This document shows positions 1 to 5,760 of a stretch of 29,631 bases of DNA, piece by piece. Numbering within the stretch: position 1 is the stretch's first letter; every line of letters starts with the position of its first letter. The notes beneath the pieces were generated by a model. It had not been told where the DNA came from and did not search any database. It was given only the letters and a program-made list of their open reading frames with translations. The DNA is taken from contig JAKABA010000034.1 of assembly GCA_021802115.1 (NCBI GenBank), positions 1 to 29,631 on the forward strand. The letters run 5' to 3'. The DNA is from a bacterium (GTDB taxonomy: Bacteria; Chloroflexota; Dormibacteria; UBA8260; Bog-877). A program made the position numbers and the translations under genes.

Positions 1-135
1 TGGAGAGCTACCACGTGGGAAGCGTCGGCATGGCGGGTACCGGGTGCGAGGGCCAGTCCAAGCTCCGAAGGCGTCAGGGCAGCCACCCAAGTGGCGCAAG
101 ACCCGAAACGGCGACGGCAACCTTGGCAGCGTCCA

Positions 136-203
136 GGTCGGGAAAGACCGCTCGTCCCGACCGGGTGTCACTAATGGGCACTCCGTAGGAACGGTAGTGC
201 CCA
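136..203. other. Two consecutive hairpins in a gene-free end
   Basis: Two perfect 8-bp inverted repeats lie in tandem. The first has arms GGTCGGGA (136-143) and TCCCGACC (155-162) with an 11-nt loop. The second has arms TGGGCACT (175-182) and AGTGCCCA (196-203) with a 13-nt loop. They lie just downstream of the minus-strand gene ending at 256, so they could act as an intrinsic terminator, although neither is followed by a T-tract. I see no convincing gene in 1-255. The short ORFs there are Arg/Pro-rich and resemble nothing. Confidence 0.35.
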
Positions 204-255
204 GAGCTGGAGCCAGTGTGGCCCGCAGGCATCCTGGCCCGTCGGCGGCCACCAC

Positions 256-942
256 TCACCAGGGCTCAGACACGTGGCCAGCCAGGACCAGGCCCAGCCG
301 GACCGGGGCCAGCAGCCACGCACAACCCAGGAGGCCGATCAGGATCGTGTAGTCCATCTGGACACGAGCGTGGGCCCAGCCCACCCCAGCCTCCAGCGCG
401 CCAACGAAGAGAACGCCTTCGGCGGTCCAGCTGATGCCCAGGGCGAGTGCCCGCGGGCCACCCGCAGCCAGCAGCGGCGAGACCGCCGGGGGAGCGCAGA
501 TGGCCACCACCGCCACCACCAGACCCGCCAGGTCGAGCAGGTCGGCCGGCCCGTGTTGCCAACGCTGGTACTCGACCACGTAGACGGCCACGGCCGCCAC
601 CAGCGGCGGCAGGCCGAGCGCGAGGGCTAATCCGGCGGCAAGTCCCAGGGCGGCGTGGCCGCTGAGGTCGGCAGCGAAGCCGAAGCTGAGCGCCCACAGG
701 GTCAGTGCCGCCTGGCACAGCCGCCAGTAGCGAGGACTTGCCGCCGGCATGGGCAAGCCGAAGCTGGCCGCCGCCAAGATCATGAGTGCCGCCAACAGCA
801 GCTTGAGGTAGCCCCGGGCCAGTTGGTTGGGAGGGCCTCCGCGCACGGCCCCGGCCACAGCGGCCAGCACCACCAGATAGAGGGCCCCGGCCGCTACCAT
901 GAGCCAGGGTCTCAGGGTGGGCCTACCAGCTGCCGTCTCCAT
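256..942 (-). CDS. Polytopic membrane protein of unknown function
   Basis: A 228-aa protein made almost entirely of hydrophobic helices. I count about seven membrane segments, beginning at residues 12-33 (after a short TLRPW lead), separated by short loops with few charges. I recognise no family signature or catalytic motif. The ATG at 942-940 is preceded by AAGG nine bases upstream, with a second GGAG directly abutting it. It is the last gene of a minus-strand run and is separated by 118 bp from the VIT-type transporter upstream. That gap contains a near-perfect palindrome (990-1003), so it may have its own promoter. Function is unknown. It may be a small permease or a membrane-embedded sensor, but nothing in the sequence decides between these. 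Confidence 0.7.
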   Translation of the reverse strand: METAAGRPTLRPWLMVAAGALYLVVLAAVAGAVRGGPPNQLARGYLKLLLAALMILAAASFGLPMPAASPRYWRLCQAALTLWALSFGFAADLSGHAALGLAAGLALALGLPPLVAAVAVYVVEYQRWQHGPADLLDLAGLVVAVVAICAPPAVSPLLAAGGPRALALGISWTAEGVLFVGALEAGVGWAHARVQMDYTILIGLLGCAWLLAPVRLGLVLAGHVSEPW

Positions 943-989
943 CTCCGAAGACCTTGCCAGCCCCTTCGCGATCTGCTCCTTGTGGCTCG

Positions 990-1003
990 GTTACGATCGT
1001 GAC
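990..1003. promoter_or_regulatory. 14-bp near-palindrome upstream of the membrane-protein gene
   Basis: GTTACGATCGTGAC is palindromic except for one symmetric pair. It lies about 50 bp upstream of the ATG at 942 on the minus strand, in the only gap (943-1060) between this gene and the next. The position suits an operator. No regulator is assigned. Confidence 0.25.
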
Positions 1004-1060
1004 ACGTTCAGCGCCTGGGGGGCGCGTCCCGGCGCTCAGCGCTGCCCAACCCGGTGACCT

Positions 1061-1783
1061 TCAGAGGCCGGCGGAGCCCACCAGCTGGCCGACCAGCGCG
1101 GTGATCGCCATGGCTGCCGTGCCCCCGACCAGGACCCGCAGGGCACCGCGTCGCCAGTTGGCGCCTCCGGCCAGGGCGCCCAAGGTTCCGAGCAGCCCCA
1201 GGGCTGCCACGGCGACCACCGCCAGCACCGGAATCCGGGCCGGCGCCGGGGCCAGGACGAACGCCAGCACCGCGGGGAGCCCGCCCACCACGAAGGACGT
1301 CGCTGAGAAGCCGGCCGCCTGGAGGGGGCGAGCTCGGCCTGATTCCGTGATCCCAAGCTCGTCACGGGCGTGGGCCGCCAGCGGATCCACCTTGGTCAGC
1401 TGCACGGCCACTTGATGGGCCAGGTCGTAGTCAATGCCCCGAGCCACGTAGATCTGGGTCAGTTCCTCCAACTCGCCAGCCGGATCCGCCCGGAGCTCGG
1501 CCCCTTCCCTTGTGAGATCTGCCAGCTCGGCGTCTCGCTGGGACGACACCGAGACGTATTCCCCAGCTGCCATCGACATGGCACCGGCGACCACGCCCGC
1601 GATGCCAGCGGTGATGACCCCAGCATGAGACGCGCGCGAGGCCGCCACCCCCAGCATCAGGCTGGCGGTTGACACGATCCCATCGTCTGCGCCCAGGACC
1701 GCCGCCCGGAGCCCGCCGGTGCCACCGGCGCGGTGGTTCTCTCCGGACGGCTCCGACCGGGGGAACATCCATCTGAGCGCCAT
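1061..1783 (-). CDS. VIT1/CCC1 (DUF125) family divalent metal transporter
   Basis: A 240-aa protein of the vacuolar iron transporter/CCC1 family, which moves Fe2+ or Mn2+ across membranes. Two family blocks are visible: the GADDGIVSTASLMLGVA segment (about residues 30-46), and the MSMAAGEYVSVSSQ block that ends membrane helix 2 and carries the conserved Met and Glu/Tyr residues. A charged, helical cytoplasmic segment follows (residues about 85-150, rich in Glu, Asp and Arg), then a C-terminal membrane part with about three helices. The frame is open to 1888, but I chose the ATG at 1783 because the upstream stretch is Arg/Pro-rich and unlike the family, and because a CATAAT -10-like hexamer sits exactly six bases before it. 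It stands alone, which suits simple iron or manganese detoxification. Confidence 0.85.
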   Translation of the reverse strand: MALRWMFPRSEPSGENHRAGGTGGLRAAVLGADDGIVSTASLMLGVAASRASHAGVITAGIAGVVAGAMSMAAGEYVSVSSQRDAELADLTREGAELRADPAGELEELTQIYVARGIDYDLAHQVAVQLTKVDPLAAHARDELGITESGRARPLQAAGFSATSFVVGGLPAVLAFVLAPAPARIPVLAVVAVAALGLLGTLGALAGGANWRRGALRVLVGGTAAMAITALVGQLVGSAGL

Positions 1784-1789
1784 CGTCAG

Positions 1790-1795
1790 ATTATG
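1790..1795 (-). promoter_or_regulatory. -10-like element implying a leaderless VIT-family transcript
   Basis: Read on the minus strand, CATAAT is followed by six bases and then the ATG at 1783. Five of six bases match TATAAT, and the six-base spacing puts the predicted transcription start at or beside the start codon, which would give a leaderless mRNA. No good -35 is visible. The rest of 1784-2044 holds no gene I can support. Confidence 0.4.
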
Positions 1796-2044
1796 CCCGC
1801 CACAGCCGAAGGGCCGGTCCGAGCGGGGGCTCAGCGCACCGGCCGGACGGCGCTCCCCCGCGTGGCGGGTCGGACAACCAACGGACACGGGGATTCACCG
1901 ATGGGCCTGAGGCGCGCGATTCGAGTCCACAGCGGCCCCCCCCGGCCCAGATTCGCCACGACGCGCCCCTGGCCAGCTCGGACTGGAAGTCTCAGGTTGG
2001 CCTCTTGGCTCGCACTGGACCTGGCGAAAGCGGCTGGAGTTCCC

Positions 2045-2533
2045 TCAGCCCCTGAGCACCAGATGCTGCCGTTCGCTGGCGAAAACCGCGACCGCTAACC
2101 CGAACACCCCCAGATCGCGGGCCACGATGTCGGAGACCCCTCCGGTGAAGGACAGCGATAGCACAATCTCCAGGAGCAGCAGGGCACTCACGGCGGAGGC
2201 CACGCGCGGGGCTATCCCCAGCAGCAGCGCCGCGCCCAGTAGCACCAGCACCCAGCCATGCACCAAGACCATCCCCAGAGCCAGCCCCGAGGACTGGGGG
2301 ATGGCCGGCACGTACCCGGTCCAGAGGCTGGGCTGGATCAGCTCGTGGAGGCCGAACCACAGCAGGACCAGGCCCAGGGCGAGCCGGGCTACAGTCGGGG
2401 CCCAATCCTGGGCGGCCTCCAAAGCGCCTTTGGGCTCGGTCGGACTGCCCTCGAACGCTGGCACCGAGGCCAGAGGCATGGCGGCGTTTCGGGCGGCGGC
2501 GCGGGCCGTCCGACTTCTCCTTGCCACGGTCAA
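2045..2533 (-). CDS. DoxX family membrane protein
   Basis: A protein of up to 162 aa with four predicted membrane helices, in the arrangement of DoxX/DUF417-like proteins: helix 1 with ARLALGLVLLWFGLHEL (about 49-65), an amphipathic loop PSLWTGYVPAI, then three further helices ending in LGVFGLAVAVFASE. DoxX relatives are small inner-membrane proteins linked to redox or quinone chemistry, often of unclear activity. The longest frame starts at a TTG (2533) whose last two bases overlap the stop of the secreted-protein gene (TTGA). An internal ATG at 2479 would remove an Arg/Ala-rich lead of 18 residues, and no Shine-Dalgarno sequence decides between them. The overlap indicates co-transcription with the upstream secreted protein. 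Confidence 0.8.
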   Translation of the reverse strand: MTVARRSRTARAAARNAAMPLASVPAFEGSPTEPKGALEAAQDWAPTVARLALGLVLLWFGLHELIQPSLWTGYVPAIPQSSGLALGMVLVHGWVLVLLGAALLLGIAPRVASAVSALLLLEIVLSLSFTGGVSDIVARDLGVFGLAVAVFASERQHLVLRG

Positions 2534-3090
2534 GCCACCACGTGGCCGGTGGCGTCCGTGACCACCAGGCCGTCATCGCCGTAGTTGTACTCGGTGTTGG
2601 CCGAGTCGTCGCCGAGGTTGGCCTCCACGAAGTACACGTGGTCCGAGCTGGGGTAGCTCTTTGTGATGGGAGCCTGGCCGCCCGCGTTTATGGAAAGAGT
2701 GAACTTCACCGAGGACCCGGAGCTTTGCGCCTTGAATGAGAATCCGGCCAGCGCCACCTGGGCGCTCGCGCTCGGGGTCCCGGGATAGAGCTGATAGGTG
2801 TAGCTGGCGTAAGGGGTTGATGACAGCAACGGCCCCGGCGTCGCCGAACCAGTTGGCGCCGCGGTCGGCGACGAACTGCTGCTGGGGGCCGGGGAGCTGG
2901 CTCCGCTAGGTTGAGTAGACGGGGCGGTCGTGGGACGCCCGGTGCTGGTGCCGCTTATCGTGCTGCTCCCAGCCAAGCCGAGACTCCCAGGGTGGCCGTA
3001 GCCGTGGACCGCCAGAATCCCCGCCAGCACGGCCGCCGTTGAGAGCGCGACGGCGCCGCGCCTACCAACTGTCTCGCCCGCTATACGCAT
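2530..3090 (-). CDS. Secreted or membrane-anchored protein with Ser/Thr/Pro linker
   Basis: A 186-aa exported protein. Residues 1-12 are basic, residues about 13-30 form one hydrophobic segment (signal peptide or anchor; there is no lipobox Cys), and residues about 40-95 form a low-complexity Ser/Thr/Pro/Ala linker. Residues about 97-186 form a compact C-terminal domain with Tyr-rich strands and an acidic block, DHVYFVEANLGDDSANTEYN, ending DGLVVTDATGHVV. I recognise the acidic block only as a pattern seen in uncharacterised exported proteins of related high-GC bacteria, and no activity can be assigned. The start is well supported: AAGGTGG (3098-3104) lies seven bases before the ATG. It overlaps the DoxX gene downstream, suggesting a two-gene unit whose products both work at the cell envelope. 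Confidence 0.8.
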   Translation of the reverse strand: MRIAGETVGRRGAVALSTAAVLAGILAVHGYGHPGSLGLAGSSTISGTSTGRPTTAPSTQPSGASSPAPSSSSSPTAAPTGSATPGPLLSSTPYASYTYQLYPGTPSASAQVALAGFSFKAQSSGSSVKFTLSINAGGQAPITKSYPSSDHVYFVEANLGDDSANTEYNYGDDGLVVTDATGHVVA

Positions 3091-3140
3091 ACCTGTACCA
3101 CCTTGCTTGGCTCCCCGCTCCTTCAGGGTAACCGACAGCA

Positions 3141-3177
3141 GCCCAGCTGGGCCACTCGGGAGCTGGCGCCAGCTCCC
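3141..3177. terminator. Two adjacent perfect palindromes after the thioredoxin reductase gene
   Basis: GCCCAGCTGGGC (3141-3152) is followed five bases later by the 20-bp perfect palindrome GGGAGCTGGCGCCAGCTCCC (3158-3177). They begin ten bases past the stop of the minus-strand reductase gene and precede the next gene. Both share the core CAGCTGG. A terminator lacking a U-tract, or a regulatory protein-binding site, are the likely roles. Confidence 0.5.
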
Positions 3178-3186
3178 TCCCCGCGG

Positions 3187-4395
3187 TCAGGAGTTGATGT
3201 CCACCGCGGCGAGATGGTCATGCTTCTGCAGGTAGCTGCGCACCGATAGCAGAGCGGCCGCGCCTTCACCGACGGCGGACGCCAGCTGCTTGGTCGACCT
3301 GGCCCGGACGTCGCCCGCCGCATAGACTCCCGGAAGTGAGGTCCGGTAGGCGTCGTCGGTGATCACGAAGCCCCAGCGATCCAGGTCGGCGACCCCCCCC
3401 AGCAGCTGCGAGTTGGGAGTCTGGCCGATGAATATGAAGGCGGCGGCTGGGTGCCAGCGAATCTCCCGGCCGCTCTCGGTCTCCCGGGCCACCACCTCTT
3501 CCAGCTTCCCCTCGCCCCGGAACTCCTCCAGCACCGTACCGGTGTGGACCTCGAACCGAGGATCTGAGCCGATCTTGTCCTGGAGTAGCCGCGACGCGGT
3601 CAGGGCGGCCGCGTTCTGCACAATGCGGATCTTCTTGCTGAACTGGGCCAGGAACAGCCCCTCCTCCAGGCCGGCGTTGCCCCCTCCCACCACCAGCAGC
3701 TCGTCGGACCCTCGGTAGAACGGGCCGTCGCAGGTCGCGCAGAAGTGGATGCCAGCCCCGATCAGGGCGTCCTCACCGGGAATGCCCAAGCGACGGTAGG
3801 TGGACCCGGTCGCCACCAGCACGGCGTGGGCTTGAAGCCGCTGTCCGGTGTTGAGGCCGACCTCGAGGTCCTGGCCCGAGCGCAGCAGACTCTTCACCCC
3901 GACGCCGGCCACCAGCTCGACTTCATAGCGGCGGGCTTGGGCCTCGAAGCGGTCCATCAGAGCGGCGCCTCCGATGCCTTCGGGGAAGCCCGGGTAGTTG
4001 TCGATCCGCTCGGTCACCCCGGCATTACCACCCAGACCTCCCGAGTCGACCACGACCACGCTGATGCCCTCACGCGCCGCGTAGATGGAGGCCGAGAGGC
4101 CCGCCGGGCCACCCCCCACGATCACCAGGTCGTAGGCGCTGAGCTCGGCCTTGACCGAGATCCCCAGCTTGGTGGCCAGTTCTTCGTCCGAGGGCTCGAA
4201 GAGCTGGCTGCCATCGGGAAAGACGATGGTGGGGATGGTCCGGCCCCCCTTCTGGAGCCGCTCGACTACCGCCAGCCCCGCCTTGTCCTCATCGATGTCC
4301 ACCCACTGGAAGGCGATCCGGTGAGCGCTCAGGAAGGCCTTGCTGCGGTGGCAGTCGGGGCACCAGGAAGCACCGTACACAGTCAGGTCGGCCAT
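3187..4395 (-). CDS. Glutaredoxin-thioredoxin reductase fusion
   Basis: A 402-aa flavoprotein. Residues 1-80 are a glutaredoxin/mycoredoxin-type domain with the redox motif WCPDC (C12, C15) and the TIPTIVFPDG cis-proline region. From residue about 88 it is a complete thioredoxin reductase: the FAD loop GGGPAG (93-98), the reductase redox centre CATC (C219, C222), the NADPH loop GGGNAG (237-242), and the C-terminal AAGDVR FAD motif. Thioredoxin reductases pass electrons from NADPH via FAD to a disulfide substrate. Here the N-terminal CxxC domain may be the built-in acceptor, a mirror image of the known C-terminal thioredoxin fusion in Mycobacterium leprae. Freestanding homologues are about 310-330 aa, so the extra length is the added domain. 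The ATG start has no Shine-Dalgarno sequence, but an AAACTACCCGG element lies directly upstream. It is monocistronic, flanked by palindromes on one side and a 514-bp gap on the other. Confidence 0.92.
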   Translation of the reverse strand: MADLTVYGASWCPDCHRSKAFLSAHRIAFQWVDIDEDKAGLAVVERLQKGGRTIPTIVFPDGSQLFEPSDEELATKLGISVKAELSAYDLVIVGGGPAGLSASIYAAREGISVVVVDSGGLGGNAGVTERIDNYPGFPEGIGGAALMDRFEAQARRYEVELVAGVGVKSLLRSGQDLEVGLNTGQRLQAHAVLVATGSTYRRLGIPGEDALIGAGIHFCATCDGPFYRGSDELLVVGGGNAGLEEGLFLAQFSKKIRIVQNAAALTASRLLQDKIGSDPRFEVHTGTVLEEFRGEGKLEEVVARETESGREIRWHPAAAFIFIGQTPNSQLLGGVADLDRWGFVITDDAYRTSLPGVYAAGDVRARSTKQLASAVGEGAAALLSVRSYLQKHDHLAAVDINS

Positions 4396-4909
4396 GGCCG
4401 GGTAGTTTCACACACCTCGGCCACCGGCGACTACATAGCCACCGGCGGGCGGGCACGAGTTGAGAGCCCCGAGTCCCCTCTGCAACCTCATCAACTGACG
4501 GTGCGGCGAGGCACTCGCAAACCGCTGGCGGCGTTCGCGCCCGAGACGCGCGGCGCGGTCAGGCGGACATCGGAGCGCGGCCGGTCATTGCGGCCCCGGG
4601 GTGAACCGTATCAGGGCTCCGCGCACCTACTCAGGGTCAGCGCTCCGCCCGGCCGCCGAGGCGTGGGCGGTGACCGTGGCCTCCGCAAACGACGCTTGTG
4701 CGCCCCCACCCAGAGTCAGGCCCCCGGAGCAACGCGCGGGCACCGGCAGGGTGCCGCTTGGGACCCGTCGGCAGGCGGCCAGTGGCGGGACGCCAAGTGG
4801 CCCGGCTCGCCACTTCTAGGTCAGCGGCGCCGTCTCCGGTGGGCCCGTCGTCCCACCTGCGCCTCCTGGTTGGCGGTCTCACGAACTGGGCGCCGGCTGA
4901 GCCGGCCGC
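4396..4909. other. 514-bp gap without a supportable gene
   Basis: This stretch separates the start of the reductase gene from the end of the enoyl-CoA hydratase gene, both minus strand. The ORFs in it are Arg/Pro/Gly-rich and match no family. I find no tRNA-like T-loop or rRNA. It contains a perfect hairpin with arms AAGTGGC (4795-4801) and GCCACTT (4809-4815) and a 7-nt loop, about 95 bp past the hydratase stop. That hairpin could end the upstream operon or belong to an untranslated RNA. The reductase promoter occupies the low-coordinate edge. Confidence 0.5.
4398..4409 (-). promoter_or_regulatory. Start-proximal promoter-like element of the reductase gene
   Basis: On the minus strand GAAACT is followed by ACCCGGCC and then the ATG at 4395. 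The 11-base string AAACTACCCGG recurs exactly in front of the DUF503 gene (9317-9327), where the hexamer is TAAACT. A -10 hexamer this close to the start implies a leaderless or near-leaderless mRNA. The -35 region shows no clear match. Confidence 0.35.
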
Positions 4910-5686
4910 TCAGAGCGACCAGCCCGGCGGACGCCGTTCCTGGAAGGCGGCCATCCCCTCTTGCCCCTCGGGGCTGGAGAAGAGGCGCGCCGAGAGTTGG
5001 ATCATCATCTGGAAGGCGGCTCTTGGCTCGATCGAGGGCACGGCGGAGATCAGCCGCTTGGCCTCGGCCTGAGCTGTTGGAGCTCCCCGAAGCAACTCCG
5101 CCACCATCGCCGAAACCGCCTGGTCGAGCTCTCCCGGCTGGCTGGCGCGGGTCAGCAGCCCGGCTTGGAGTGCCTCATCGGCGGAAAAGACCCTCCCGGT
5201 CAGGAAGAGCTCCAGAGCCGCGCTCCGCGAGATCCTGCCCAGGACGGGGACCGAGATCACGGCCGGGGCAACGCCCACCCGGACCTCGCTGAACGCGAAG
5301 GACGAAGCCGGGCTGGCGATCGCCACGTCACTGGCGGCGACCAGGCCCATGCCGCCTCCGCGCACCGCTCCGTCGATGCGGCAGATGATCGGCTTGGGGC
5401 TCTCGAGCATGGCCTCCAGGATGGGAACCAGCCCCCCGGCTCCGGGACTGGCTCCGGTGGCCCGGTGGATCCGCGCCTGCTCCTTCAGGTCAGCTCCGGA
5501 ACAGAAGGCGCTGCCGGTGTGGCTGAGGACCACCAGCCTGACCTCGGGCGCCCCCACCGCAGCCACCAGGGCGGCCAGCAGCTGCTCCAGCATCGCCTCG
5601 GAGAGAGCGTTTCGGTTGGCCGGGGAGTCCAGGGTCAGGTAGGCGACCTTGGCGCGGATCTCCGCAGTGATCAGCCGATCAGACAT
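4910..5686 (-). CDS. Enoyl-CoA hydratase/isomerase family protein
   Basis: A 258-aa crotonase-fold protein of normal family length. The two oxyanion-hole segments are present: AFCSGADLKE (about 60-69) and GAVRGGGMGLVAASDVAIAS (106-125). Of the two acidic residues used by hydratases, the first can be placed at E134 in FSEVRVG. The second falls near ALELFLTG (E159), where the usual preceding glycine-rich loop (AGGTQRL) is replaced by SVPVLGRIS. The substrate therefore cannot be told; it may be an isomerase or a short-chain/branched enoyl-CoA hydratase. It acts in the cytosol on acyl-CoA thioesters, as in fatty-acid or amino-acid breakdown. It follows the helicase gene by 74 bp, and the TAGAAT hexamer there suggests partly independent transcription. 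Confidence 0.85.
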   Translation of the reverse strand: MSDRLITAEIRAKVAYLTLDSPANRNALSEAMLEQLLAALVAAVGAPEVRLVVLSHTGSAFCSGADLKEQARIHRATGASPGAGGLVPILEAMLESPKPIICRIDGAVRGGGMGLVAASDVAIASPASSFAFSEVRVGVAPAVISVPVLGRISRSAALELFLTGRVFSADEALQAGLLTRASQPGELDQAVSAMVAELLRGAPTAQAEAKRLISAVPSIEPRAAFQMMIQLSARLFSSPEGQEGMAAFQERRPPGWSL

Positions 5687-5701
5687 GGCCAGGACAGCTA
5701 T

Positions 5702-5737
5702 TCACAGCGTCCGCAATTCTAGATCGACCCCGTCCAT
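5702..5737 (-). promoter_or_regulatory. Short in-frame ORF and -10-like hexamer before the hydratase gene
   Basis: In the 74-bp gap, an ATG at 5737-5735 opens an 11-codon ORF (MDGVDLELRTL) that ends with TGA at 5704-5702. It is in the same frame as the hydratase, 15 bases before its ATG. The same stretch contains TAGAAT (5721-5716 on the minus strand), a five-of-six match to the -10 consensus, which would give a leader of about 23 nt. The two readings exclude each other, and neither is certain. Confidence 0.25.
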
Positions 5738-5760
5738 CCCGGCGCCGGCGCCACCTCCGC

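Noticed and set aside
74..259. 61-codon minus-strand ORF starting GTG over the stop of the first membrane-protein gene (GTGA overlap)
   Set aside because: The overlap is operon-like, but the product is Arg/Gly-rich with no motif and covers the hairpins at 136-203. Not enough to call a gene.
4396..4909. A tRNA, tmRNA or RNase P RNA in the 514-bp gap
   Set aside because: I looked for a GTTCGAATC-type T-loop, acceptor pairing and conserved RNase P blocks and found none.
3745..5292. 515-codon plus-strand ORF over the reductase and hydratase genes
   Set aside because: It is an antisense shadow of well-supported minus-strand genes. The product is His/Arg/Gly-rich with no motif, as expected for the reverse frame of high-GC coding DNA.
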